Shown: positions 16,718 through 25,266 of the stretch, piece after piece
Layout: every line of letters begins with the position of its first letter
Position numbering within the stretch: position 1 is the stretch's first letter
Assembly: GCA_025922945.1 (NCBI GenBank)
Contig: JAICGW010000010.1
Coordinates: forward strand, 1-42,930
DNA from: Acidimicrobiia bacterium
GTDB lineage: Bacteria > Actinomycetota > Acidimicrobiia > Spongiisociales > ZC4RG35
Direction of reading: 5' to 3'
DNA length: 42,930 bases
Position numbers and translations under genes: made by a program
The notes under the pieces: generated by a model
Databases searched by the model: none
The model's input: the letters and a program-made list of their open reading frames with translations, nothing else
What the model was told of the DNA's origin: nothing

Positions 16718-17686
16718 TCAGCTAGCCGGTTCGGGAGTGGGGTGGGCTTCCAGCACCTCGGTCACGATCTGGTCGGCGCGCACACCATCTGCCAGCGCCT
16801 CGTAACCCAGGACCAGTCGATGTCGCAGCGACATCGGTGCCACCCGCCAGATGTCTTCGGCGGCGAGATTGGTCCGGCCAGCCGCCAGGGCGTATGCCTT
16901 GCCTCCCAGCACCAGGGCCTGGGCTCCTCGCGGGCTGGCACCGTTGCGGACGTATCGACGGACTAGCTCCGGAGCGAGCTCGTTGTCGGGATGAGTCGCA
17001 CCGACGAGCGTGGCCGCGTAATGCAGTAGATGCGACCCGGCTGGAAGATCCCGGACCATGTTTGCCATTTCGATGATGGCCTCCCCATCCATCGCCGGTG
17101 ATGGCTCTGCTTCCGCCCCGGCGGTCGTCCGCTTGAGGATCTCGACAATGTCATCGGCCGGCGGAAATGGCACCAATGCCTTGAAGAGGAAGCGGTCGAG
17201 TTGAGCCTCCGGCAGCGGATAGGTCCCTTCTTGCTCGATCGGGTTCTGGGTGGCCATGACCAGGAAAGGCCGGGGCAGGGAATGGGTCTCTCCGCCGAGG
17301 GTGACCCGACGCTCCTGCATGGCCTCCAGGAGAGCGGACTGGGTCTTGGGCGTCGCGCGGTTTATCTCATCGGCCAGGACCAGGTTGGCGAAAATCGGGC
17401 CCTCGTGGAATTTGAAGTCGTTACCGGTCAAGACCTTGGTTCCAAGAATGTCGGCCGGCATCAAATCAGGAGTGAACTGCACCCGGCCGAATTCGACATC
17501 GAGCACCTTGCCGAGGGTGGCGAGGAGCTTGGTCTTCCCCAGGCCGGGGACACCCTCGAGCAGGACATGCCCCTCGCAGAGCGCGGCTACCAGGACGGTC
17601 TCGACCAGCTCCTTCTGTCCAACGATGACCTTGCCCACCTGTTGGCGGGCGGCCTCCATCGTCTCGGCAAACTGTTCGGGGGTCAT
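16718..17686 (-). CDS. MoxR family AAA+ ATPase
   Basis: The 322-residue ATPase is a typical MoxR: Walker A GVPGLGKT (about residues 45-52), FTPDLMPADILGTKVL, Walker B with LVLADEINRATPKTQSALLEAMQERRVT, sensor motif MATQNPIEQEGTYPLPEAQLDRF and a C-terminal lid with GASPRGAQALV. MoxR proteins act as chaperone-like unfoldases with VWA-domain partners, often in cofactor or metal insertion. Its ATG overlaps the stop of the coiled-coil protein gene (ATGA, 17683-17686) and 4 bp separate it from DUF58 downstream. The gene order MoxR-DUF58-BatA-VWA is classic. Confidence 0.97.
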   Translation of the reverse strand: MTPEQFAETMEAARQQVGKVIVGQKELVETVLVAALCEGHVLLEGVPGLGKTKLLATLGKVLDVEFGRVQFTPDLMPADILGTKVLTGNDFKFHEGPIFANLVLADEINRATPKTQSALLEAMQERRVTLGGETHSLPRPFLVMATQNPIEQEGTYPLPEAQLDRFLFKALVPFPPADDIVEILKRTTAGAEAEPSPAMDGEAIIEMANMVRDLPAGSHLLHYAATLVGATHPDNELAPELVRRYVRNGASPRGAQALVLGGKAYALAAGRTNLAAEDIWRVAPMSLRHRLVLGYEALADGVRADQIVTEVLEAHPTPEPAS

Positions 17687-19326
17687 GGTTCGAGTTCCGT
17701 GAAATATTGGCGGACCAGCTCGGCCAGATTCTGCGGGATGACCATTCGATCGAGCGAATCGAGGGCGCTGTCGCGGTAGTCGGCGTACCGATCGACATAG
17801 CTCTGGAGGGCCAGATTCTCGATCCCCTGGCCGGTGACGGTGCCAATCGGTTCGCCGGGGGTGTTGCCACCGGTGACCTCAACCCTGACCTCGTCACCCA
17901 GGCCGGCTTCGATGGGATCGAAGACCTGGCTGCGTTCGGGATCCCGGGCGGGATCGTGATCCCCGCTCCCCGAACCCACACTTCCCGAACCGGTGCCACC
18001 CCCCGAAGAGCCGGCTCCGCTCGAACCACCGGCGCCTTGACCGCCTCCGCCGCCTCCGCCTCCGGTCCCTTGCCCTTGGCCCTGGCCTTGGCCTTGACCC
18101 TGTCCCTGGCCCTGTCCTTGGCCTTGGCCCTGGCCTTGGCCCTGACCCTGTCCTTGACCTTGGCCCTGACCCTGTCCTTGACCTTGGCCTTGACCTTCGC
18201 CCTGGCCTGGCTGGGCATCGGCGAGGCGCTCTTGAGCATCGCGTACCTGAGCTTGGGCCTCGCCCCGCCGGGAAGCGTCGGTCGCTTCTTCGCCAGATCG
18301 CTCGAGTTCGGAGGCGGCCGCTTCGAGGGCCTCGCTGGCCTCTCCGGCGAGGCTTCGATCACCCGCCGCGGTTTGCAACGCCGAGGCCGCCGCGGCCAGG
18401 GCATCGGAGAGCTCTTGATCGATTCCGGCGAAGTCCGCGGCCCGAGCCGAAAGCTCGGCGGCAGCTGCGATCATCTCGGCGGCCGAGGCACCCGAGAGAC
18501 GGTTCGCCAGATCACGCAGCTGCTCGGCGGCGGTCTCGCCATTCGACAGGGGCTGCTGGGCCAGGCGCTGCTCGAGTCCGGATAGCGCGGTCCGCCGCGC
18601 TAGCTCGGCCGGATCCGCCTGCTCAGCCAGCTCCTGGCGCGCCTCGCCGAGGGCGGTGATGGCTTGCTCGAGACCCTCGGCTTGTGCCAACTCTTCGAGC
18701 AGTCGCTCCAGGGTCGCTCGGACCTCTTCCGGTGCCTCGGCCGCCGTCTCCTCGAGACGTTCGATCTCGTTCTCAATTAGCTGCATCTCGGCCTGGCGCC
18801 GGGCAAACGCCACATCCGCGGAGGAAGGCACGAGGGCCATCACCAGGGTGGCAGCGAGGGCCACGGCCACCAGCTGCGGAAGCGGCCTCCGGGGCCACAC
18901 GGTTCCAAACCCATCCAGAGAGCGCCCCGTCGACCATGCCTCGGCGTCGGCCAATTGGCGCCGCTCGTCGATCGAGTGATCGACCCGCGAGCTCAATTCG
19001 AGGGCGGTGCTCACACGGTCAAACCCTCCGAGACGTCGATCTACCGCCAATGCTGCCTTCGCCGGGGAGGCTCGACGGATCAAGGCCAGGATCAGGGCGA
19101 CGATCAGCGAGGCGGCCCAGAGCGCAAGGGCAAAGGGCTCAGCCCAGGGGATGACGACAAATCGGGCTATGCCAACCAGGATCGCCGACAGGACGGCGGC
19201 CAGCCCCAGCAGAGTCACTGCCAGGCGAAGAATGCCTGCCAGCAGAAGTCTCCCGCGGGCGTTGACGACAAGGTCTTGTACCGAGGTGGGGAGCGCCGGC
19301 CGCTCGCGGAGATCAAGCCGGGGCAC
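17683..19326 (-). CDS. Membrane-anchored coiled-coil protein with Gly-Gln repeat
   Basis: The 547-residue product has two N-terminal helices (LLLAGILRLAVTLLGLAAVL and PFALALWAASLIVALILALI), a cytoplasmic or linker part, and a third helix (LVAVALAATLVMALV). A long Ala/Glu-rich coiled coil follows (about residues 170-370). Then comes a run of about twenty Gly-Gln units, a glycine/serine linker and a folded C-terminal tail (SYVDRYADYRDSALDSLDRM). The layout resembles DUF4175-type proteins found near MoxR clusters, but homology is uncertain. It probably acts as an envelope-spanning scaffold. The GTG start overlaps the permease gene by 14 bp and its stop overlaps the MoxR start. Repeat length is likely variable between strains. 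Confidence 0.82.
   Translation of the reverse strand: MPRLDLRERPALPTSVQDLVVNARGRLLLAGILRLAVTLLGLAAVLSAILVGIARFVVIPWAEPFALALWAASLIVALILALIRRASPAKAALAVDRRLGGFDRVSTALELSSRVDHSIDERRQLADAEAWSTGRSLDGFGTVWPRRPLPQLVAVALAATLVMALVPSSADVAFARRQAEMQLIENEIERLEETAAEAPEEVRATLERLLEELAQAEGLEQAITALGEARQELAEQADPAELARRTALSGLEQRLAQQPLSNGETAAEQLRDLANRLSGASAAEMIAAAAELSARAADFAGIDQELSDALAAAASALQTAAGDRSLAGEASEALEAAASELERSGEEATDASRRGEAQAQVRDAQERLADAQPGQGEGQGQGQGQGQGQGQGQGQGQGQGQGQGQGQGQGQGQGQGQGQGTGGGGGGGGQGAGGSSGAGSSGGGTGSGSVGSGSGDHDPARDPERSQVFDPIEAGLGDEVRVEVTGGNTPGEPIGTVTGQGIENLALQSYVDRYADYRDSALDSLDRMVIPQNLAELVRQYFTELEP
18067..18212 (-). repeat. Gly-Gln-encoding minisatellite
   Basis: This is a degenerate 6-bp unit (Gly-Gln codons, variants of GGC/GGT CAG/CAA) repeated about twenty times in frame. 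It contains an exact 24-bp tandem duplication on the plus strand, 18140-18163 and 18164-18187. The unit length is a multiple of three, so gain or loss of copies keeps the reading frame. Confidence 0.9.
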
Positions 19327-20335
19327 TGCTTCTCCGTTTCATCAGCAGGACCCGGCGGGCCGGCGTTCGCACTACCTGGGCGGCCCGCAGAAGTGCGATG
19401 GCAGTGATGGCGGCATAGAGGACCAGGGTTCGAACCCAGACGGGACCACGACGCATCCTGATCAGTGCCCCTCCTTCGCCATTAACCGGTGGGGCGATCA
19501 CCTCCCTCGCGACGGCCATATCCACGAGGGGCATTCCTCCAAGAAACAAACCCTGGCCGCTTCCTTGCCGGGCATACAGCAGCGCATCAATGGGGACGAA
19601 CGGCGTGAAGGTGAAATTGGTCTGTGAGCGCAAGGGAACCCGTATTGCATCGACCATCCCCACATAGGGATTGAGCCAGGAGGAATAGAACTCCCGACCC
19701 CGGGGAGGGATCAATGATTGGTTGGAGGGCCTGAGCAGGAGTAGCTCCGCCAGCACGAGGGCAAACGTGATGAATCCGATCACGAAGGCGAATGCATAGG
19801 AGCCCGCCACCGCCCCCCGGCTTGACTTGGCTCGCGATGAAATGGCGATTGAGGCACTGCCCAGCATGATGGCGGTCGCCAGCATCATCGCCAGGGCGGC
19901 GAACACGTCACCGAAGGACATTCCTCCAAATAGCAGCGGGATGGCCACCACCGGGGCCACCGCCACCAGCAACAACAAGAAGTAAGACATCGACGAGCTC
20001 AACGTCCCCAGCACCAGTTGCAGGGGCGAAAGTTGTGTGACCTGAAGGAGCGGCAATGTCTGCCGCTCTCGTTCGCTTACGATCGAAAGCGCCGTCACCC
20101 CGGGGATGACCAGTATCACCGTCGTCATCATCAGGATGGCCATTGCCTGGAAGAGAAAACGGCCCATGTATTCGGTAGCGAGCAATCTCCCCAGGATCGC
20201 GGTCGAGACCTGCTGGCTAACCAGGTAGGAGACATAGCCGAGCAACCCGATCCCGATAGTCCAGAAAAACAGGAACCACGGGGAACGGCGGGTGCGAAAG
20301 CGTTCCAGCAGCTCTCTCCGCAGAACCGGGTTCAT
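19313..20335 (-). CDS. ABC-2 type transporter permease
   Basis: The 340-residue membrane protein has about six or seven helices, beginning MNPVLRRELLERFRTRRSPW followed by WTIGIGLLGYVSYLV. It also has the 'VIPGVTALSIVSERERQTLPLLQVTQLSP' coupling motif of ABC-2 permeases and the helices LLLLVAVAPVVAIPLLF, FVIGFITFALVLAELLLL and TLVLYAAITAIALL. It pairs with the ATPase encoded immediately upstream, whose stop overlaps this ATG (ATGA, 20332-20335); the longer ORF-track start lies within the ATPase gene. The transported substrate is unknown. The gene set resembles Gld-type or exporter systems joined to MoxR/VWA clusters. Confidence 0.92.
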   Translation of the reverse strand: MNPVLRRELLERFRTRRSPWFLFFWTIGIGLLGYVSYLVSQQVSTAILGRLLATEYMGRFLFQAMAILMMTTVILVIPGVTALSIVSERERQTLPLLQVTQLSPLQLVLGTLSSSMSYFLLLLVAVAPVVAIPLLFGGMSFGDVFAALAMMLATAIMLGSASIAISSRAKSSRGAVAGSYAFAFVIGFITFALVLAELLLLRPSNQSLIPPRGREFYSSWLNPYVGMVDAIRVPLRSQTNFTFTPFVPIDALLYARQGSGQGLFLGGMPLVDMAVAREVIAPPVNGEGGALIRMRRGPVWVRTLVLYAAITAIALLRAAQVVRTPARRVLLMKRRSSAPA

Positions 20336-21267
20336 TCGTCGTCTCCGGCGGTGATGCTGAGGAACAGCTCTTCCAGACCGGCAACCTCGAGCCGCCAATC
20401 GAAGACGTGCTTGCCGCTCGCGATGACCAGACCGAGAAGGCGGGCGGAATCCGCGTCCTCCCCGGAGAGAACAAACCGGACCCTTCCTCGCTCGACATCG
20501 ACCTCGGACACCTCCGGTTGTCCTGAAAGGATCAAAGCGACATCGTCGACCTCTTCGTCGGGTGCGCGCAAGGAGACCCGTCTGGTGGCGGTGAGAGTGC
20601 GACGAATGTCCTCCAGGTTTCCCTGCGCCTTGACCCGGCCGTCGTCGATTACTGCCAGATGTGTGCAGATGCCTTCCAGCTCCGAGAGGATGTGGGAGGA
20701 AATGATCACCGATTTCCCCATGCGGGAGAGTTCGGCAATGAGTTCGCGCAGTTGCACTCGGGCCCGCGGGTCAAGGCCTGAGGCGGGCTCATCCAGAACC
20801 AGGAGCTGAGGGTCGTGAATGAGGGCCCGGGCGAGCGATAGGCGCTGCTTCATCCCCCGGGAGAGTGTGTTGACGTCCGTTGCCGCTTTTTGCTCCAGGT
20901 CCACCAACGCCAGGAGATCGGCTATCAGGGCCGGGCGTTTGGCGGCGGCCACCTTGTTAGCGGCGGCGAAGAAATCGAGGTACTCCGACGCGTTGAGGTT
21001 CTCGTAGAAGCCGAACGAGTCAGGCATGTAGCCGAGGACCTTCCGAACTGCAGCGGGGTTGGTCTCCGGATCCACCCCAACAACTTCCACCTGCCCGGCG
21101 TCACGGGAAAGCAGCGTGCTGATCACGAGCATCGAAGTGGTTTTTCCGGCGCCGTTAGGACCTATCAGCCCGAACACCGACCCCTCGGGGACTTCGAGGT
21201 CGATGCCATCCATCGCGCGCACGGGCCCATAGCGCTTCTCGACGCCGCGCAGAGTCGCTATTGCCAT
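20332..21267 (-). CDS. ABC transporter ATP-binding protein
   Basis: The 311-residue ATPase has all nucleotide-binding motifs: Walker A GPNGAGKTT, the ABC signature LSRGMKQRLSLARAL, Walker B LLVLDEPASGLDPRA and the switch histidine in IISSHIL. A C-terminal extension of about 85 residues (VSLRAPDEEVDDVALIL...) is typical of ABC-2 exporters of the CcmA/NatA/GldA type. It is encoded 1 bp after the stop of the large secreted/membrane protein gene, with a GGAG sequence before ATG, and is coupled to the permease downstream. It energises the membrane component; substrate unknown. Confidence 0.96.
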   Translation of the reverse strand: MAIATLRGVEKRYGPVRAMDGIDLEVPEGSVFGLIGPNGAGKTTSMLVISTLLSRDAGQVEVVGVDPETNPAAVRKVLGYMPDSFGFYENLNASEYLDFFAAANKVAAAKRPALIADLLALVDLEQKAATDVNTLSRGMKQRLSLARALIHDPQLLVLDEPASGLDPRARVQLRELIAELSRMGKSVIISSHILSELEGICTHLAVIDDGRVKAQGNLEDIRRTLTATRRVSLRAPDEEVDDVALILSGQPEVSEVDVERGRVRFVLSGEDADSARLLGLVIASGKHVFDWRLEVAGLEELFLSITAGDDE

Positions 21268-21268
21268 G

Positions 21269-23332
21269 TCACCACTCCAGTGAGAACCCGTAGGGCGACA
21301 TTGAGGTTTCGAACGCCACGTCGAGGTTGTTGGGATCGTCGGTCGAGGCCCGCAGAAATACCTCGCCCTTCAAATTGCGATGACGCTCAAGGTCGATCTG
21401 ATCTCCGGGGCTGATGGCCTCGTAGGCGTCCGCCGACCAGTCGTAGATCTCCAGGTGGCCCGGGATTTCGCCAAACATGTTGGTTACCTCGAGGATGGGG
21501 GTGCGATCGAGTGAGGTGGGGAGGTCCCAACCCACAGTCATTTGCCGGGTCTGGATGGCGAGGTAGCCGGGACCGTAATCCACCCAGCTGGCATTCCCGG
21601 CGTCGACCAGATGGGAGATCGAGATGGATTGTTCCACCGGGACGGTGGCCTGGAGGTCTACCGGCACCAGTACCAGCGTGCTTCCACTCGCTTCGAGCGT
21701 GCGGCCGTCGAGAGCGATGGGGAGGGTGAGATCGTCGGTGAAACCGAAGAAGTAGCTGTTGTCACCGTCGAGAAACCAGCTGCCCGCATTGCCCAGGGTG
21801 GCGATCCGATTCCAAATGTAAGGATCGTTCCAGAGCTGACGCTCGTTGATCACGGCGTCGCCCACGGACCCGAAGTCCTGCTGGCCGGCGATTCCCGGAG
21901 CCACGGATTCACTGCCACTGCCTCCGGGCTCGAGGGGCTCGGAAGCAAGACTCACCCGGCCCTTGGCCACCACTCCCCAGGCCCAAAAGGAGTAGGGCGA
22001 GGAGTTGGTGACGGTGGCAAGGAGCTCCTGGTCGCTGGCGCTGAAGCTCACCTCGGGAAGGGAGCCCGACTCCGGTTGCCAGCTGCTCTGGAGACCGGCC
22101 GATCCCAACTGCTCGAGGTTGAAGACGTAGCCTCCGTTGCCGTTGGCCTGTGCGGGCTCGGGTGGCCCAAATTGCTGCATTCCGGAAGGATCAAGCGTGG
22201 CCGCGAACGGGTAGGTGACCCAATCGCTGGGAGTCGAAAGGGTTCGCCGTCCACCCGCTCCCACTGCCAACACCGTGGCACTGTGCCCGATCGCCTCTTC
22301 CTCAGAGGCGATGATGACCGTGCCGTGATTGAGGACGTTGGCCTGCAGTCGCTGGCTGCCAGCCAGCCAGAAACCTCCCACGCCGAGCAAGGCCAGAACC
22401 GGAATGGTTATCCAGGCCAGTTCCCTCTTGCCAAACCGCCGGAGCAGGGCAAAGTTGACCGGACCAACCAATACCGCGTATCCCACCAGGGCCCCGAGCA
22501 GCCAGGGCAACGAGGGGACGCGCTGGTCGCCTCCGCTCACCGCCGATTGCATCAGCATTTGCTCGGGGCTCTGCCAAATCTCTCGTGGGGCAAGCTGGTA
22601 TCGAGACGGAGTGAGGATCCGCGACCAGTCGTCCGACGTCATCGAGCTGAGGCTGTCGACCGCGGTCACCCAACCCCGTCCGAACGAGAAATGGTTGTCA
22701 GATCCGACGGTCAGCGGGGCGCCGAGCTCGAGGTCGAGAGCCGAAAGCCCGCTTTGGTCGACGATCAGGCGGCCCCCGCTTCGAAGCCAGTCCCGAGCGG
22801 CCGGCGGTAGCTCGGCCGGATCCTCGAGAACGAGATAGCGAGCAACACCAAACTCCGTGCCGTCTACTTGGGCCGAGGCGGCGATTATGTCGCGTCCGGT
22901 GACCGCCAGGGTGGCGCGGTCGATTCTCTCGGTGAGCTCGTCCGAACCGGCCACGGCCACAATCGGCTCGTCGGTGGCCGATCGAAGCGACAGGTTGGCG
23001 GTGGCCGACGCTTCGGTGGCGCCGTCCTCATACAGGCGGAGGCGCACCTGCGTGGACCCGACCGGGAGCCCGACCCGCACCGAGTAGGTCTTCTCGCCCC
23101 CAGCCGGGATCTCAACCGGCACCAACTGGGTAGCGCTGGCCACCCGTGCCTCGAGCTCACCGGCGAAGAGAACATCGGCCGCAATGGTGACGTCGACTGT
23201 GATCGGACGCTCCGGATCAACATAACCCGCCAGCCCGGCGCGGGCGTCAAGCCGGACGGGAGTGCTCTCTTGGGCAGTGGCGGGCAAGGCCAGACCGACG
23301 AGGATGCAGAGAATTAGGAGCCGGCGAGCCAC
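21269..23332 (-). CDS. Secreted/membrane protein of the ABC-MoxR cluster
   Basis: With GTG 23332 the protein has 687 residues and starts with a clear signal peptide (VARRLLILCILVGLALPATAQ). A GTG at 23377 would add 15 residues; the ORF-track start is inside nfuA. The large outer region is beta-rich (LDARAGLAGYVDPERPITVDVTI) and contains a ThuA/GATase-like stretch (LPPAARDWLRSGGRLIVDQ). Near residue 350 comes a family-like membrane motif, GYAVLVGPVNFALLRRFGKRELAWITIPVLALLG, seen in unnamed proteins beside ABC-2 genes. The rest is a beta-sandwich exterior with no catalytic signature. It likely forms part of the ABC exporter complex. Function is unknown. Confidence 0.78.
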   Translation of the reverse strand: MARRLLILCILVGLALPATAQESTPVRLDARAGLAGYVDPERPITVDVTIAADVLFAGELEARVASATQLVPVEIPAGGEKTYSVRVGLPVGSTQVRLRLYEDGATEASATANLSLRSATDEPIVAVAGSDELTERIDRATLAVTGRDIIAASAQVDGTEFGVARYLVLEDPAELPPAARDWLRSGGRLIVDQSGLSALDLELGAPLTVGSDNHFSFGRGWVTAVDSLSSMTSDDWSRILTPSRYQLAPREIWQSPEQMLMQSAVSGGDQRVPSLPWLLGALVGYAVLVGPVNFALLRRFGKRELAWITIPVLALLGVGGFWLAGSQRLQANVLNHGTVIIASEEEAIGHSATVLAVGAGGRRTLSTPSDWVTYPFAATLDPSGMQQFGPPEPAQANGNGGYVFNLEQLGSAGLQSSWQPESGSLPEVSFSASDQELLATVTNSSPYSFWAWGVVAKGRVSLASEPLEPGGSGSESVAPGIAGQQDFGSVGDAVINERQLWNDPYIWNRIATLGNAGSWFLDGDNSYFFGFTDDLTLPIALDGRTLEASGSTLVLVPVDLQATVPVEQSISISHLVDAGNASWVDYGPGYLAIQTRQMTVGWDLPTSLDRTPILEVTNMFGEIPGHLEIYDWSADAYEAISPGDQIDLERHRNLKGEVFLRASTDDPNNLDVAFETSMSPYGFSLEW

Positions 23333-23385
23333 CTTGGTCAGACGCCGGCCAGCCGGAGAGGGTTCCCCGAGAGGCACGGGGTGAC

Positions 23386-23997
23386 TTACTTCTTCGACTG
23401 CTGGTAGTAAGGGTCGGCGCCGGACGCGTGATCGGTCACGTCCACCACCTCGGTGAGCTCGGGGATCGATTCCTTGAGGATCCGCTCGATGCCCTGTTTG
23501 AGCGTGACCTGGGCCATCCCGCACCCCTGGCAACCGCCGCCCAGTTTCAGATACGCGATGGTGCCGTCGACGGAGACCAGTTCCGCCCGGCCCCCATGAG
23601 CGGCGATCGCAGGGTTGACGGCTTCGAGTAGCACCTGACTGACCTGCTCTGCCAGCGGTCCTTCGAGCGTGCCTTGCGGGGCAGCCATCGACGGGCTAGC
23701 AACAGGACGGTTGGGATTGTCCATCGCCAGTCCGTCTTCCCCCATAGTCAGGGAGGCGCCACGCAATGGCTCCACGCTCTGATGGGGAATCATCACCTGG
23801 AGGTCGCCGTGACGCTCCACATGGTGTTCCGCCTCGGCGTCCTCGGTGGGGATGAACGCCAATTCGTAGGCGTATTGGCCCTGGCGAGTACCGGTCACCT
23901 CGATGAAAAGCCCGATCTCGCCGTCCCCCGGCTCTTGGTCCCTGAGCCCGCGGATCATTGCCAGCGCTTCCTCGGAGATGACCAGGACGTTTTCCAC
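23386..23997 (-). CDS. nfuA: NfuA-like Fe-S carrier protein
   Basis: NfuA-type proteins carry 4Fe-4S clusters to client enzymes. The 203-residue product has a degenerate A-type N-terminal domain without its cysteines (ISEEALAMIRGLRDQEPG...GLFIEVTGTRQGQYAYELAF) and a NifU C-terminal domain with the cluster-binding Cys156-x2-Cys159 (GGGCQGCGMAQVTLKQGIE). It is the first gene of a minus-strand run of nine genes that ends with the VWA proteins. Its GTG start has TAAACT 7 nt upstream and it is divergent from the ATP-grasp gene. Cotranscription with the ABC/MoxR cluster is an inference from spacing. Confidence 0.92.
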   Translation of the reverse strand: MENVLVISEEALAMIRGLRDQEPGDGEIGLFIEVTGTRQGQYAYELAFIPTEDAEAEHHVERHGDLQVMIPHQSVEPLRGASLTMGEDGLAMDNPNRPVASPSMAAPQGTLEGPLAEQVSQVLLEAVNPAIAAHGGRAELVSVDGTIAYLKLGGGCQGCGMAQVTLKQGIERILKESIPELTEVVDVTDHASGADPYYQQSKK

Positions 23998-24004
23998 TGA
24001 GTCA

Positions 24005-24010
24005 AGTTTA
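24005..24010 (-). promoter_or_regulatory. -10 element TAAACT of nfuA
   Basis: TAAACT on the minus strand lies 7 nt before GTG 23997. It is the only clear promoter candidate for the nine-gene cluster within the 61-bp divergent gap. Confidence 0.55.
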
Positions 24011-24045
24011 TCCCGCTACCCCTCAAACTTTCCGCCCGAAATTCT

Positions 24046-24051
24046 TAGCCT
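24046..24051 (+). promoter_or_regulatory. -10 element TAGCCT of ATP-grasp gene
   Basis: TAGCCT lies 7 nt before ATG 24059. It supports this start over the longer ORF-track start, which lies inside nfuA on the other strand. Confidence 0.55.
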
Positions 24052-24058
24052 TCGCAAA

Positions 24059-25249
24059 ATGCCGCGGGTCTTGCTGATCATCCCCACGACCTCCTATCGC
24101 GCCACCGACTTTTTCGCCGCCGCCGAGGCTCTGGGAGTCGAGGTGACAGTGGCCGCCGAGGAGCCGCTTCCGCTGATCGAACCCGAGAGGTTCATCGCCA
24201 TCGACTGCGAGCGACCGGACGAGGCGGCGCAGGCCATCGTCGATCTGGGAACCGCAACTCCCATCGATGCGATTGTCCCGGTAGACGATGCCGGGGTAGT
24301 GATCGCCGCTCTCGCCGGCCAAAAGCTCGGCCTCCCCCACAACTCACCCGCCTCAGCGGCCGCGACTCGCGACAAAGCTCTTATGCGACAGCTCCTGGCA
24401 GCAGCCGAAGTCGATCAGCCCGGCTTTGCCGTTGTCGACGGGGACCCGGCTGCCGCCGCAGCAAAGATCGGATTTCCTCTGGTCACGAAGCCTCGCTCTC
24501 TCTCCGCCAGTCGAGGCGTGATCAAGGTGGACAGCCCTGCCGAGCTGGAGCCAACCATCGCCAGAGTGCGCGAGATCGGCGGCGACCGCACAGTGCTGGT
24601 GGAAGAGTTCATCGGGGGACCGGAGGTGGCGGTCGAGGGACTGGTCTGGGCTGGCGAGCTCGAGGTCCTGGCGATTTTCGACAAGCCGGACCCGCTGGAA
24701 GGTCCCTTCTTCGAAGAAACCATCTTTGTGACCCCGTCTCGCCTGCCGACTCAAGTCCAGCAGGAGGTTGCGCGCGTAACCCAATCGGCCATTTCCGCCT
24801 TGGGCCTGACCGAGGGCCCGATTCACGCCGAGCTTCGCATCGCCGGAGGGGACCGACCTCGGCTCATCGAGGTGGCTGCCAGGTCTATCGGAGGGATATG
24901 CGGACGCTCTCTCAATTTCGGTTTGCTCGACACGCCGCTCGAGGCGCTGATCCTCCGTCACGCTCTCGGGCGCCGGACCTCCCTTCCCCGCAAGACCGGA
25001 GCTTCCGGGGTGATGATGATTCCCACTCCGGCGAATGGAATCCTTAAAGGGGTTAACGGGATTGACGCGGCCCTCCAGGTTCCGGGGGTGCGCTCGATCG
25101 AGATCACAACCCCGGTAGGCGCGAGACTGCGCCGGGTGCCGGAGTTGGATCGCTATCTCGGTTTCATCTTCGCCGCCGGGCCGGATCCGTCGCTGGTGGA
25201 AGCGTCCCTCCGTCAAGCTCACGCCGGATTGGCGATCGACATCACATGA
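24059..25249 (+). CDS. ATP-grasp domain-containing protein
   Basis: The 396-residue product is an ATP-grasp ligase. It has a preATP-grasp N-terminal Rossmann-like part (MPRVLLIIPTTSYRATDFFAAAEALG), a helical linker (NSPASAAATRDKALMRQLLAAAEV), the ATP-binding core (FPLVTKPRSLSASRGVIKVDS, TVLVEEFIGGPEVAVEGLVWAG) and the metal-binding end (GPIHAELRI..RPRLIEVAARSIGG). Such enzymes join a carboxylate to an amine or thiol, as in carnosine-synthase-like or biotin-carboxylase-like proteins. The acceptor cannot be predicted. It is a single-gene unit between divergent nfuA and the convergent kinase gene. Confidence 0.9.
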   Translation: MPRVLLIIPTTSYRATDFFAAAEALGVEVTVAAEEPLPLIEPERFIAIDCERPDEAAQAIVDLGTATPIDAIVPVDDAGVVIAALAGQKLGLPHNSPASAAATRDKALMRQLLAAAEVDQPGFAVVDGDPAAAAAKIGFPLVTKPRSLSASRGVIKVDSPAELEPTIARVREIGGDRTVLVEEFIGGPEVAVEGLVWAGELEVLAIFDKPDPLEGPFFEETIFVTPSRLPTQVQQEVARVTQSAISALGLTEGPIHAELRIAGGDRPRLIEVAARSIGGICGRSLNFGLLDTPLEALILRHALGRRTSLPRKTGASGVMMIPTPANGILKGVNGIDAALQVPGVRSIEITTPVGARLRRVPELDRYLGFIFAAGPDPSLVEASLRQAHAGLAIDIT

Positions 25250-25266
25250 GTAGGCGACGTGGCCGC

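Noticed and set aside
18067-18212. CRISPR-like array
   Set aside because: Units are 6 bp with no unique spacers, and they encode Gly-Gln in frame.
17466-18404. Minus-strand ORF with a Lys/Arg/Ala repeat (KVKDRVRA)
   Set aside because: It is another frame of the same minisatellite and overlaps the MoxR gene. Open frames are expected in a repeat whose unit is a multiple of three.
17707-18585. Plus-strand ORF with a hydrophobic LALALTLS repeat
   Set aside because: The apparent membrane-like repeat is only the reverse reading of the Gly-Gln minisatellite.
21542-22810. 422-aa plus-strand ORF
   Set aside because: It is a shadow of the secreted/membrane protein gene on the minus strand. The protein looks random in composition.
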